Below, in pieces: positions 51,128 through 60,442 of a stretch of 64,000 nt of DNA (within the stretch, counting starts at the first letter, position 1; each line of letters begins with the position of its first letter). A program made the position numbers and the translations under genes. The stretch comes from an uncultured Prevotella sp. (GTDB lineage: Bacteria; Bacteroidota; Bacteroidia; Bacteroidales; Bacteroidaceae). The stretch is taken from contig CALUEX010000005.1 of NCBI GenBank assembly GCA_944319815.1, forward strand, positions 42,504 through 106,503. The letters run 5' to 3'. The notes under the pieces were generated by a model. The model saw nothing but the letters and a program-made list of their open reading frames with translations, was not told where the DNA came from and did no database searches.

Positions 51128-52108
51128 ATGACCAAAGATGATTTAAGGATAATATTCATGGGCACGCCGGAGTTTGCCGTAGGCACGTTGCGCGCCTTAG
51201 TAGAGGGCGGATACAACGTCGTCGCGGTGGTGACGCAACCCGACAAGCCCGTAGGTCGCCATCAAGACACCCTGCAACCGTCAGCAGTCAAACAATATGC
51301 CATGGCCCATGGCCTGTCCGTGTTGCAGCCGGTGAAAATGAAAGACCCCGAATTTGTTGAGCAACTAAGGGCATACAAGGCCGACTTGCAGGTGGTTGTA
51401 GCCTTCAGGATGCTGCCTGAAGTGGTGTGGGCCATGCCCCGTTTCGGCACGTTCAACGTCCATGCGGCCCTGCTGCCACAGTATCGCGGGGCAGCTCCGA
51501 TTAACTGGGCGGTGATTAACGGCGAGAAACAGACGGGCGTCACGACATTCTTCCTTGACCACGACATCGACACCGGCCGCATAATAATGCAGGAAACGTT
51601 CGACATCAAGGACGACTATAACGTTGAAAACGTCTACGACGGCCTGATGACCTTAGGCGCGGACATAGCCATAAAGACAATAGACAAGCTCATAGAGGGC
51701 GACGGACACGTTGACTCCATACCCCAGGAAAACATCATACAGGCAGGGACCGAACTGCACGCCGCACCAAAAATCTTCAAGGATACTTGCCGCATTGACT
51801 GGAACTTGACTGCGGAGAGGGTGCGCAACTTCGTGCGCGGACTGTCGCCATACCCCGGAGCATGGACTGAAATGGCTACGGATGACGGCAAGACGGCCGT
51901 ACTAAAAATATTCAAGGCCACGACTACAGCCATGCCATGCAACGGACGGGAACCAGGAACGATAATGGCCAACAACGGCAACCTGCTCGTGGCCACGGCC
52001 GACTGCTGGCTGCAACTCGACGAAATACAGCTTAGCGGCAAGAAACGCATGGACGCAAAAGCCTTCCTGAACGGCTATAGGGACATTGAAAGCTGCAAAC
52101 TGCAATAA
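51128..52108 (+). CDS. fmt: Methionyl-tRNA formyltransferase
   Basis: A 326-residue enzyme that formylates initiator Met-tRNA. The N-terminal domain has IIFMGTPEFAVGTLRALVEG, the catalytic Asn/His in FNVHAALLPQYRGAAPINWA and the Asp in LDHDIDTG. The C-terminal OB-like domain begins near FVRGLSPYPGAWTE. mnmA starts 13 bases after the stop, so they are co-transcribed. Confidence 0.97.
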   Translation: MTKDDLRIIFMGTPEFAVGTLRALVEGGYNVVAVVTQPDKPVGRHQDTLQPSAVKQYAMAHGLSVLQPVKMKDPEFVEQLRAYKADLQVVVAFRMLPEVVWAMPRFGTFNVHAALLPQYRGAAPINWAVINGEKQTGVTTFFLDHDIDTGRIIMQETFDIKDDYNVENVYDGLMTLGADIAIKTIDKLIEGDGHVDSIPQENIIQAGTELHAAPKIFKDTCRIDWNLTAERVRNFVRGLSPYPGAWTEMATDDGKTAVLKIFKATTTAMPCNGREPGTIMANNGNLLVATADCWLQLDEIQLSGKKRMDAKAFLNGYRDIESCKLQ

Positions 52109-52121
52109 CAAACGACAAAGG

Positions 52122-53210
52122 ATGGACTACGGATTAATAAAGGACAAGCGCATAGCCGTGCTGCTGTCGGGCGGCGTTGACAGTTCGGTGGTGGTGTACG
52201 AGCTGGCGCGCCACGGGCTTCACCCTGACTGTTTCTACATAAAAATAGGCCCGGAGGAGCAAGAGGAATGGGACTGCTCGAGCGAGGAAGACCTCGAAAT
52301 GGCCACCGCCGTGGCTGCAAAGTACGGCTGCAAGCTACAAGTCGTCGATTGCCACAGGGAATACTGGGACAAGGTGACGCGCTACACGATGGAGAAGGTG
52401 AAGGCCGGCTTCACGCCCAACCCTGACGTGATGTGCAACAGGCTGATAAAGTTCGGGGCATTCGACGAGAAGGCCGGGCACGACTATGACCTTATAGCAA
52501 CGGGCCACTACGCACAGACGGAAGTCATCGACGGCATGAAATGGCTGACGACAAGTCCCGACCCGGTGAAGGACCAGACCGATTTTCTTGCCCAAATACA
52601 CGACTGGCAGCTGCGTAAGGCACTGTTCCCCATAGGCGGATACATGAAGGAGGAAGTACGCGCCATGGCCGAACGCGAGCATCTCGTTAACGCGAAACGC
52701 AAGGACAGCCAAGGAATATGCTTCCTTGGGAAAATCAACTACAACGACTATATCCGCCGTTATCTCGGCGAATGCCCCGGAGACGTGCTTGAACTTGAGA
52801 CCGGCAAGCGAATAGGACAGCACAAGGGACTATGGTTCCACACCATCGGCCAACGCCACGGACTCGGCTTCGGTGGCGGCCCATGGTATGCGGTGAAGAA
52901 AGACATGGGCAACAACATCCTGTACGTAAGCAAGGGATACGAGCCGCTGACGGCGTATAAAAAGGACTTCAAGATACACGACTTCAACTACCTGACGTGC
53001 AACCCGTGGGACGGCACGACGTCGGCAAGCGTCACGTTCAAGATACGCCATACACCGGAATTTCACCACGCAACCATCGAGACGTGCGGCGAAGGATGCT
53101 ACGAGGTTCACTCCGACGACATGATACAGGGCGTTGCGCCGGGACAGTTCTGCACCGTCTACGACGAGGAGCACCACAAATGCATGGGCAGCGGCGAAAT
53201 ATTCATATAA
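52122..53210 (+). CDS. mnmA: tRNA-specific 2-thiouridylase
   Basis: A 362-residue enzyme that thiolates U34 of tRNA-Lys, Glu and Gln. ATG 52122 (MDYGLIKDKRIAVLLSGGVD) is chosen; an earlier in-frame start lies inside fmt. The PP-loop LSGGVDSSV binds ATP. The two catalytic cysteines are in NPDVMCNRLIKF and SQGICFLG. FHTIGQRHGLGFGGGPWYAV is the central domain signature. The protein is complete. Confidence 0.95.
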   Translation: MDYGLIKDKRIAVLLSGGVDSSVVVYELARHGLHPDCFYIKIGPEEQEEWDCSSEEDLEMATAVAAKYGCKLQVVDCHREYWDKVTRYTMEKVKAGFTPNPDVMCNRLIKFGAFDEKAGHDYDLIATGHYAQTEVIDGMKWLTTSPDPVKDQTDFLAQIHDWQLRKALFPIGGYMKEEVRAMAEREHLVNAKRKDSQGICFLGKINYNDYIRRYLGECPGDVLELETGKRIGQHKGLWFHTIGQRHGLGFGGGPWYAVKKDMGNNILYVSKGYEPLTAYKKDFKIHDFNYLTCNPWDGTTSASVTFKIRHTPEFHHATIETCGEGCYEVHSDDMIQGVAPGQFCTVYDEEHHKCMGSGEIFI

Positions 53211-53215
53211 ACGCA

Positions 53216-53314
53216 GCGGCCTTTCGCTTTGCAATAAGACGCATATTGCAAGGCAAAAGGCCACATATCATACAATAAAAGGGCATCTTTCGCATGGCGA
53301 AAGATGCCCTTTTA
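53216..53314. repeat. REP-like repeat cluster, copy 7
   Basis: TAAAAGGGCATCTTTCGC (53276-53293) and its perfect complement (53297-53314) flank a 3-base loop. Upstream are GGCCTTTCGCTTTGCAATAA and GCATATTGCAAGGCAAAAGG, further family units. It lies between convergent mnmA and lpdA and may double as a terminator. Confidence 0.9.
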
Positions 53315-53347
53315 GCAATCCGCTGATAATCAAACGCTTACGCAGTG

Positions 53348-54661
53348 TTAACCAATAAGCAACTCGGCAATTGTAGGATGTATATGCGTAATGTCGTTAA
53401 GACGCTCTACGGTGCAGCCGAGCGACATGAGCGCGCACGCCTCCTGAACGATGTCGGCAGCGTGCAAACCGCAAGCGTGGCAGCCAACAATGTGCCCGTC
53501 GCTGACTATCAACTTCAGCAGACCGCCGTCAGCCTCGTCAGCCACGGCACGTCCGTTGGCACGGTATGGCGTCTTTCGCACCGAATATTCAATGCCCGCA
53601 TCCTTGCACTGCGCCTCGGTCAGCCCCACAGCAGCCGCCTCAGGATTTGAGAACACAGCCGAAGGCATAAAGTCGAGACGGATGTCGTCGGCACGCCCAA
53701 GGATGTGGTTTACGCACCGAACACCCTGCATGATGGCCGCGTGGGCCAGCATACAACGCCCGTTGACGTCGCCCACGGCGTAAATTCCGCCGACGTTGGT
53801 CTGCATATTGTCGTCAACAACAATGCAGCCCCTCTCCATAGCAACGCCAAGAGCTTCAAGGCCAAGGCCTTCGGTGTTAGCCGCGCGCCCCGTGGCGACG
53901 AGCACCACGTCAGCGACGGCCTGTCCCGGCTTGCGCTTGCAGTCGTAGTCTACGCGCAACGCACCGTCCTCACGGCTGATACCTGTAACCGAGGCTTGCA
54001 TCACGAAGTCGATGCCGCGCTTCTCCATGGCCTTGCGCACACGTCTCGAAATGTCCTGGTCGTATGGCGGCAGGCATTCCTTCATGTACTCTACCACCGT
54101 AACCTCGCTGCCAAGACTCTTGAAGATTGAGGCAAACTCAAGCCCGATTACGCCAGCGCCGACGATGCACAGACGATTGGGCAGAGCGTCGATGTCGAGC
54201 AACCCGGTTGAAGTCACCACGCCCGGAAGGTCGATGCCGGGGATGGGGAGCATCCTTGAACGCGAGCCTGTGGCCACGATGATGTTGTCGGCCGTATATT
54301 CCTCTCCGTCAACAAGCACCCTGCCCACGCCTTGCACCACGGCCTCGCCGCGCACAAGGGTTATGCCGGGCTGGGCCATGAGCGTCTCCACGTCCTGGCG
54401 CAACTTGTCAACCACGGTGCGCTTGCGCTCCATGATTTTGCCGAAATCAACTGCAGGACGTTCGCCGCAAACCCTCGCTGCTGCCTCAACGGCCTCAGCG
54501 TCATGGCACATGGCCTTCGTAGGTATGCAACCACAGTTAAGGCAAGTGCCCCCTACGTCGCCTTTCTCTATAACAACGACGCTCAGGCCGTGACGCGCGG
54601 CGTATGACGCAGTGTGATAACCACCGGGGCCGGCACCTATAATAATCAAATCGGTCTTCAT
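53348..54661 (-). CDS. lpdA: Dihydrolipoyl dehydrogenase
   Basis: A 437-residue FAD enzyme that reoxidises dihydrolipoyl groups (L protein of the glycine cleavage system). ATG 54661 (MKTDLIIIGAGPGGYHTASY) is preferred to a TTG six bases upstream. The redox disulfide is in GGTCLNCGCIPTK; the third Cys in CLNCGC stands where Val is usual. The C-terminal HIHPTIAELL holds the active-site His/Glu pair. It ends the glycine cleavage gene set and starts 13 bases after gcvPB. Confidence 0.96.
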   Translation of the reverse strand: MKTDLIIIGAGPGGYHTASYAARHGLSVVVIEKGDVGGTCLNCGCIPTKAMCHDAEAVEAAARVCGERPAVDFGKIMERKRTVVDKLRQDVETLMAQPGITLVRGEAVVQGVGRVLVDGEEYTADNIIVATGSRSRMLPIPGIDLPGVVTSTGLLDIDALPNRLCIVGAGVIGLEFASIFKSLGSEVTVVEYMKECLPPYDQDISRRVRKAMEKRGIDFVMQASVTGISREDGALRVDYDCKRKPGQAVADVVLVATGRAANTEGLGLEALGVAMERGCIVVDDNMQTNVGGIYAVGDVNGRCMLAHAAIMQGVRCVNHILGRADDIRLDFMPSAVFSNPEAAAVGLTEAQCKDAGIEYSVRKTPYRANGRAVADEADGGLLKLIVSDGHIVGCHACGLHAADIVQEACALMSLGCTVERLNDITHIHPTIAELLIG

Positions 54662-54674
54662 CTGCAATCGCGGT

Positions 54675-56111
54675 TTAGAATTTCAGTACAGGCTGCTTGG
54701 CTGCCAAAACGTCGTCAACACGGCCTATCGGGGTGTCATTAGGCGCACCTTTCACGGTTTCAGGTTCCTCCTTAGCCTCGCGGGCAATCTCACGCATGAC
54801 GCCTATGAAGGCATCGATGGTAGCTTTCGTCTCGTTCTCCGTCGGCTCTATCATCATAGCCTCATGGAACAGGAGCGGGAAATAGATTGTAGGTGCGTGG
54901 AAACCGAAGTCGAGAAGACGCTTTGCCACGTCCATGGTAGTCACGCCCGTAGACTTGTCTTTCAACCCGTTAAACACAAACTCATGCTTGCACAAGCCCG
55001 GTATCGGCAGTTCGTAGACGTCCTTCAGGCTTTCCTTTATGTAGTTGGCGTTGAGCGTTGCCAACGGGCCTACCATCTTGATGTTCTCGCGTCCCAACGT
55101 GAGGATGTAAGTATATGCCTTCACGTCAACACAGAAGTTTCCGAGGAAAGCGCCGACATGGATGCCGTCACCGTCAGTCTCAACTTCATACCTGTCGCCG
55201 TTCTTCACCACGCGGGGCTTCGGAAGGAACTGCTCGAGCCCCGGCCTTACGCCTACGGGACCGCTGCCCGGGCCGCCACCGCCGTGAGGCGTCGAGAACG
55301 TCTTGTGCAGGTTGATGTGCATCACGTCGAACCCCATGTCGCCAGGACGGCACACACCAAGCATCGGGTTGAGGTTGGCTCCGTCATAATACATCAGCGC
55401 ACCGCAGGCGTGCACCATCTCTGCAATCTCCGGGATGCGCGGTTCGAACAGTCCGAGAGTGTTCGGGTTGGTCATCATCATCGCCGCTACGGAGTCGTCG
55501 AGAAGCTCGCGCAGGTGGTCAACGTCCACTGTTCCGTCGGCAGTACTCTTCACCTCGACCACCTCAAGGCCACAAACCGCGGCCGACGCAGGGTTTGTCC
55601 CATGGGCAGAATCAGGCACAATCACCTTCAATCTCTTGCCGTCGCCACGGCTTTCATGGTAAGCCCTGATTATCATCAGCCCCGTAAGCTCGCCATGCGC
55701 ACCGGCAAACGGGTTGAGGGTGAACTCTCCCAATCCCGTGATTGCACACAACGAACGTTGCAGGTTGTAGTAAACGGCCAGCGCACCTTGGCACGTATCC
55801 ACGGGCTGCAGCGGATGCACAGCCGAGAAAGCCTTGGCTGCCGCCATTTCCTCGTTGATGTAAGGGTTATATTTCATTGTGCAGCTGCCCAACGGATAAA
55901 AACCATTGTCCACGCCAAAGTTGTTGCCGCTCATGTTTGTATAATGGCGCACTACGGTCAACTCGTCACATTCAGGCAACTCAGCATCAGCCTCGCGCCT
56001 CATTTCAGACGGCAACTCATAATCGCCAAACTCGTTTTCGGGCAAAGAGTATGCCTTGCTTCCTTCGTGCGAAAGCTCAAAAATGAGCTTTCCATATAAC
56101 TTATTGTTCAT
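54675..56111 (-). CDS. gcvPB: Glycine dehydrogenase (decarboxylating) subunit 2
   Basis: A 478-residue PLP-binding half of the P protein, which decarboxylates glycine and passes the aminomethyl group to lipoyl-GcvH. The PLP lysine is in INLHKTFSTPHGGGGPGSGP. NPFAGAHGELTGLMIIRAYH and PDSAHGTNPASA are family motifs. The P protein is split into two genes (gcvPA, gcvPB) here, as in Gram-positives, rather than fused. Gap to gcvPA: 32 bases. Confidence 0.97.
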   Translation of the reverse strand: MNNKLYGKLIFELSHEGSKAYSLPENEFGDYELPSEMRREADAELPECDELTVVRHYTNMSGNNFGVDNGFYPLGSCTMKYNPYINEEMAAAKAFSAVHPLQPVDTCQGALAVYYNLQRSLCAITGLGEFTLNPFAGAHGELTGLMIIRAYHESRGDGKRLKVIVPDSAHGTNPASAAVCGLEVVEVKSTADGTVDVDHLRELLDDSVAAMMMTNPNTLGLFEPRIPEIAEMVHACGALMYYDGANLNPMLGVCRPGDMGFDVMHINLHKTFSTPHGGGGPGSGPVGVRPGLEQFLPKPRVVKNGDRYEVETDGDGIHVGAFLGNFCVDVKAYTYILTLGRENIKMVGPLATLNANYIKESLKDVYELPIPGLCKHEFVFNGLKDKSTGVTTMDVAKRLLDFGFHAPTIYFPLLFHEAMMIEPTENETKATIDAFIGVMREIAREAKEEPETVKGAPNDTPIGRVDDVLAAKQPVLKF

Positions 56112-56143
56112 GACTTTTCAGTTAGTTAGGTTGGAAATAAACA

Positions 56144-57463
56144 TCAAGAGGCACACAGGCTGACAAGTTTGTCTATCTCCTCCCGCGTGCGGTTTTCTGT
56201 CACTGCAAACATTATTTCGTCGGCAGCGGTCTTTATTCCACCGAGTATTCCGTTGTCGGCCAGCTTGCTGCGCAGTTCGTCTACGTTGCCGTCGTACTTC
56301 ACGCAGAACTCATTGAAGAACGGACGGTCGTATGACAAGCGGAAGTGCCCTGTCTTTACGAGCGCGTCATACAGGTAATGTGCACCCGCGTATGACAACT
56401 GCGCGGCCTCCTTCAGCCCTTGCTTGCCCATCACCGACATATAGACTGTTACATACAGAGCCATCAAGCTCTCGTTTGAACAGATGTTTGAAGTTGCCTT
56501 CTGCCTGCGTATATGCTGCTCTCGAGCCTGCAAAGTGAGCACGAACGCACGGTTGCCCCGGTTGTCCTTAGTCTCACCGACGATACGTCCCGGCATCTTG
56601 CGCATCAGCTTTTCGGTGCAGCACATATAGCCTACGAACGGGCCGCCGAACGACATCGGGATGCCGAGCGACTGTCCGTCACCGACGGCTATATCAGCTC
56701 CCCACTCGCCAGGGGTCTTCAGCAAGGCGAGGTCGGCAGCCACGGAGTTCATTATTAACAGCGCTTTCTTGTCGTGACAGCTGTCGGCCAAGCCTGTATA
56801 ATCTTCTATTATACCATAACGGTTAGGCTGCTGCACCACTACACCGGCAACGCCTCCTTCTTCAAGACGTTTCCTTACACAAGCCAAGTCAGTAGCCCCA
56901 TTGTCCTGACCTACCGTCTCTATATCGATTCCATGGAAGCGAGCGTAGGTCTTTACGACGTCAAGCGTCTTCGGGTCTACCGTTTCCGAAACCAAAACAG
57001 TGTTAGCCTTCTTGGCCACTGCGGCCGCCATCATGACAGCCTCAGCCGTCGCCGTGGTGCCGTCATACATCGAAGCATTGGATATGTCCATCCCCGTAAG
57101 GCGTGCCATCATCGTCTGGTATTCGAAGATGTAGTGCAACGTGCCCTGCGATATTTCAGCCTGGTAAGGCGTATAACTGGTCAGGAACTCCGAACGTTCC
57201 ACTATATATGGTATCAGCGAAGGAGTGTAATGGTCATAAACACCCGCCCCCGCAAAACACGTCAGTTGCTTATCGTCACGGCAAAGGTTCTCGAAGAAGT
57301 GTCTTACCTCAATCTCGCTCATGGCGCTTGGCAAATCATAATCGCCCTTCAAGCGCACAGACGCCGGCACATCGGCATACAAGTCGTCTAACGACTTTAC
57401 CCCGACACGGGCCAGCATATCGTCTATATCCTGCCGTGTGTGGGGAAAATATTTGAAAGCCAT
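56144..57463 (-). CDS. gcvPA: Glycine dehydrogenase (decarboxylating) subunit 1
   Basis: A 439-residue partner of GcvPB. It starts MAFKYFPHTRQDIDDMLARV and contains SFLGAGVYDHY-type CFAGAGVYDHYTPSLIPYIV, the signature of the N-terminal half, and EISQGTLHYIFEYQTMMARL. It forms the alpha2beta2 P protein. It follows gcvH by 136 bases, the longest gap in the set. Confidence 0.97.
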   Translation of the reverse strand: MAFKYFPHTRQDIDDMLARVGVKSLDDLYADVPASVRLKGDYDLPSAMSEIEVRHFFENLCRDDKQLTCFAGAGVYDHYTPSLIPYIVERSEFLTSYTPYQAEISQGTLHYIFEYQTMMARLTGMDISNASMYDGTTATAEAVMMAAAVAKKANTVLVSETVDPKTLDVVKTYARFHGIDIETVGQDNGATDLACVRKRLEEGGVAGVVVQQPNRYGIIEDYTGLADSCHDKKALLIMNSVAADLALLKTPGEWGADIAVGDGQSLGIPMSFGGPFVGYMCCTEKLMRKMPGRIVGETKDNRGNRAFVLTLQAREQHIRRQKATSNICSNESLMALYVTVYMSVMGKQGLKEAAQLSYAGAHYLYDALVKTGHFRLSYDRPFFNEFCVKYDGNVDELRSKLADNGILGGIKTAADEIMFAVTENRTREEIDKLVSLCAS

Positions 57464-57599
57464 TATTGTCTAAGGTTTAAAGTTTCCATTATTAACTTAA
57501 CCGTAAAAAGCATACGGCATGGCAGAAGCCTGCAGGAACGTTCCCCATACTACAAGCTCCGACCACACCATATTGCCAGCTCACGGCCTGAACGCCATT

Positions 57600-57983
57600 T
57601 TACTGTTTATTGCAAAACTCCTCGTAAGCCCTAGCATCCATAAGTTTGCCAAGCTCACTCTCGTCTGAAAGCTCTACCTTTATTATCCAGTTAGCGTAAG
57701 CGTCCTGGTTTACAAGCTCCGGGGTATCCTCCAACTTGTCGTTAACCTCTACCACCGTGCCGCTCACGGGAGCGATAAGGTCACTTGCCGCCTTGACGCT
57801 TTCAACTGCGCCAAACTCCTCATCGGCCTCGATGTCGTCGTCAACTTCGGGCATATCAACGTAAACCACATTGCCAAGGGCGTTCTGAGCATAATCTGTT
57901 ATGCCGATATAGCCATAGCCACCTTCCACTTTCACATACTCGTGTGACTCTGAATAATAGAGTCCTTCAATAACTTTTGCCAT
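57600..57983 (-). CDS. gcvH: Glycine cleavage system H protein
   Basis: A 127-residue lipoyl carrier. The lipoylated Lys is in FGAVESVKAASDLIAPVSG, and the N-terminal YYSESHEYVKVEGGYGYIGI is typical. It shuttles the aminomethyl group between P, T and L proteins. LplA, at the head of this gene set, could attach its lipoate. Confidence 0.97.
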   Translation of the reverse strand: MAKVIEGLYYSESHEYVKVEGGYGYIGITDYAQNALGNVVYVDMPEVDDDIEADEEFGAVESVKAASDLIAPVSGTVVEVNDKLEDTPELVNQDAYANWIIKVELSDESELGKLMDARAYEEFCNKQ

Positions 57984-58013
57984 AGTATTTTTATTTTTCT
58001 TTAAAATTAAACT

Positions 58014-59108
58014 TCACTTCTTGTAGTGCTTGTCGTAAAACCTTTTCTTTACCACGACGCCGGGAAATACCTTTTTACGTATCTGTACCCCTACCTGGCT
58101 GCCGAGCTTGAAGTAAGGAGCATCGACAAGCGCCATGCAAACACTCTTGTGGGTTGAGATTGACTGGTAGCCTGTAGTCACCGTACCTACCGTTTTCCCG
58201 TCAACGACAACCTCGTATCCATGCCTTGGCACGGCATGGCCCTCAAGCTCTATACCCACGACCTTGCGGCTTACGCCGTCAGCTTTCTGGGCTGCAACGG
58301 CTTCCTTGCCTATGAACTCTGCCTTATCCAACTTGCAGAACATACTCAAACCGGCCATCACGGGGCTTATTTCCTTGCTAAGTTCGTTGCCGTAAAGAGG
58401 CAGGCCAACCTCAAAGCGCAGGGTATCGCGGCATCCCAAGCCGCACGGTTTGCAACGTCCGCTTTCAATGAGCTTGTCCCAGTAAGTCCTGATTTGCTCG
58501 CCGTCGGCATAGATTTCGAAGCCGTCCTCGCCCGTGTATCCCGTGCGACTGACGATTATCTCGTTGCCGTTTCCGTCGGTCAACACTTTAGATGTATAGA
58601 ACACAAGCTCCTTGCACCCAAGGCCGAGCACATCTTCAACCACGCTCTCGGCGTCAGGCCCTTGCACGGCCAACTGCCCGTAACGCGGCGAAGCGTCGTC
58701 AATAACGACGTCAAAGCCGTCGGCATTGTCCTTCATCCAGGCCAAGTCCTTATCCGTATTGGCCGCATTGATAACCAGGAAAAACCGGTCATCTGCCATC
58801 TTGTAAACGAGTAAATCGTCCACCGTGCCGCCATCAGGGTAAAGCATCATGCCATATAGGATTTGCCCTGGCTTTATTGCATCAACGTCGCCCGTGAAAA
58901 TGTGGTTGACGTAGCGTGCGGCATCCTTGCCCGTAACGACGGCCTCGCCCATGTGAGACACGTCGAACACGCCGCAAGCCGTGCGCACGGCATTGTGCTC
59001 GTCGATTATCGACGAATACTGTATAGGCATATCATAGCCCGCGAAGGGCTGCATCAGCGCACCGAGCGCCAAGTGCTTGTCGTAAAGACACGTTCTTTTA
59101 TTTTCCAT
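58014..59108 (-). CDS. gcvT: Aminomethyltransferase (glycine cleavage T protein)
   Basis: A 364-residue THF-dependent enzyme that releases ammonia and forms methylene-THF. FDVSHMGEAVVTGKDAARYV and SRTGYTGEDGFEIYADGEQI are family signatures; the C-terminal barrel ends in FPGVVVKKRFYDKHYKK. A repeat cassette separates it from lplA upstream; gcvH starts 30 bases after the stop. Confidence 0.97.
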   Translation of the reverse strand: MENKRTCLYDKHLALGALMQPFAGYDMPIQYSSIIDEHNAVRTACGVFDVSHMGEAVVTGKDAARYVNHIFTGDVDAIKPGQILYGMMLYPDGGTVDDLLVYKMADDRFFLVINAANTDKDLAWMKDNADGFDVVIDDASPRYGQLAVQGPDAESVVEDVLGLGCKELVFYTSKVLTDGNGNEIIVSRTGYTGEDGFEIYADGEQIRTYWDKLIESGRCKPCGLGCRDTLRFEVGLPLYGNELSKEISPVMAGLSMFCKLDKAEFIGKEAVAAQKADGVSRKVVGIELEGHAVPRHGYEVVVDGKTVGTVTTGYQSISTHKSVCMALVDAPYFKLGSQVGVQIRKKVFPGVVVKKRFYDKHYKK

Positions 59109-59139
59109 ACATATATTATAAGGTTAAATTTTTCTTGTA

Positions 59140-59317
59140 GTTAAAGGAGTTAAAGTAGTTATCGCTCGCTTCACTCGCTAAGGAGTTAAAGACAAATGCT
59201 TTTCTTTTTGGGAGTTAAGGAGTTATGAAGTTAAGGAGTTAAGACATTAGCTATTTCACCTATCTCCTCCCCTCGGGGAGGTTAGGAGGGGGCTTCTGGT
59301 CGGCCGGGAGGGGGCTT
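59140..59317 (+). repeat. GGAGTTAA composite repeat, copy 7, between lplA and gcvT
   Basis: GTTAAAGGAGTTAAAG, TATCGCTCGCTTCACTCGCT, AAGGAGTTAAAGACAAATGC, GGGAGTTAAGGAGTTATGAA, TTAAGACATTAGC, then CTCCCCTCGGGGAG and GGAGGGGGCTTC. Same order as copy 1 (17034-17301). It ends at the lplA stop codon and so splits an otherwise continuous gene set. Confidence 0.88.
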
Positions 59318-60289
59318 TTATTTCGTCAGCAGCTCCACCAAATCTTCCTTCGAGAGGTTCATCACAACGTCATCCACCCGCTCCGGCAGGGCCTCCGCAA
59401 CCGCATCACGTTCAAGCCTCACGCCGACGAGCCGCAACATAAGGCCGTCCACGTCGCCCATAGCGAAATAGTCACCGTCCAGGCGGGCAGCCTTGATTAC
59501 GCCGCCCTTTACGTCAAGACGCGCCTCAAGCACGCCCACGCCCTCTATCCTGCGCCGCCGTGTCACGGTGTGGCGTGGGTCATGGCCATAGATGAAGTCG
59601 TGCGATAGATACGTCGCGCGCTCCGTCTCCTCTATCATCGCCACGTCGCCGGCCGTCAACTTCAGTTCGCCGTCGCACAGGTTGCGGCGTGCCTCCGCCT
59701 TAAAGTCGGCAATGCCCATATCCAAGTAGTCCTTCAACAGCCCCACGTGCGCCCTTACGCTCGCCACGCCGCCAGCCGCCGGCTTGCCGTCCGTAGGTGT
59801 TATGGCGCGCACCATGTTCTCCATGTCGGTGTCATAGAGCATCGTGCCGTGCACGATGTCGCGCCCCGGCATACGGTAGAAAGCGTTGCCCGACACCTTG
59901 CGGCCGTCAACCATGATGTCGTTTCGCCCCGTGGCCTCGGCTTTCACGCCCATGCGTCTCAACACGAGCACCATCATCATGATGTAACGGTTAAACGTCA
60001 GGCCCACGTCGCCGCCTCCCGTGATGTACGAGAACATCACGTTGCCCATGTCGGCATACACGCACCCGCCACCGCTCTTGCGCCTGAACAGGCTGATGCC
60101 GTGCTCGCGGCAATAGGCGGTGTCAACCTCTGCCGCCACGACTTGGTTGCGCCCGAAGATTACCGACGGCTCAACCTGCCAGTAAAACAGGTAGTCGCCA
60201 TTGCCGGCGCGCCGCGCCACATATTCCTCCATTGCGAGGTAAAACGACACTTTACGTGTCTTGTCGTCAGGTAAGGTAACGTATTGCAT
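59318..60289 (-). CDS. lplA: Lipoate--protein ligase A
   Basis: A 323-residue enzyme that activates lipoate with ATP and attaches it to lipoyl domains. ATG 60289 (MQYVTLPDDKTRKVSFYLAM) matches the family; a longer TTG start at 60379 is rejected. FGRNQVVAAEVDTAYCREHG, RRKSGGGCVYADMGNVMFSY and NDIMVDGRKVSGNAFYR carry the lipoyl-AMP pocket, with the conserved Lys. Next to gcvH it probably serves the glycine cleavage H protein. Confidence 0.93.
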   Translation of the reverse strand: MQYVTLPDDKTRKVSFYLAMEEYVARRAGNGDYLFYWQVEPSVIFGRNQVVAAEVDTAYCREHGISLFRRKSGGGCVYADMGNVMFSYITGGGDVGLTFNRYIMMMVLVLRRMGVKAEATGRNDIMVDGRKVSGNAFYRMPGRDIVHGTMLYDTDMENMVRAITPTDGKPAAGGVASVRAHVGLLKDYLDMGIADFKAEARRNLCDGELKLTAGDVAMIEETERATYLSHDFIYGHDPRHTVTRRRRIEGVGVLEARLDVKGGVIKAARLDGDYFAMGDVDGLMLRLVGVRLERDAVAEALPERVDDVVMNLSKEDLVELLTK

Positions 60290-60434
60290 AACGTTTTTCA
60301 CATCATGTGCCGGCCAAGCCGGCCAAAAGGTTAACGCCACGGGCCGTGCCACGACCCTTCTGTTGGCAAGATTATTCAAGCGAACGCCGGCGGATGCTTG
60401 TTTTCCAAGACATCGGGCGCAGCTTATCGTGGGG

Positions 60435-60442
60435 CAAAGATA
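60435..60442 (-). promoter_or_regulatory. -7 box for lplA
   Basis: TATCTTTG on the minus strand, about 145 bases before the lplA ATG. No clear -33 box. No glycine riboswitch fold was recognised in the leader. Confidence 0.5.

Noticed and set aside
54864-56099. 411-residue open frame on the plus strand
   Set aside because: Antisense shadow of gcvPB; no family features.
60290-60442. Glycine riboswitch before the glycine cleavage genes
   Set aside because: No paired-aptamer-like pattern was recognised in the lplA leader or the gcvT upstream cassette.
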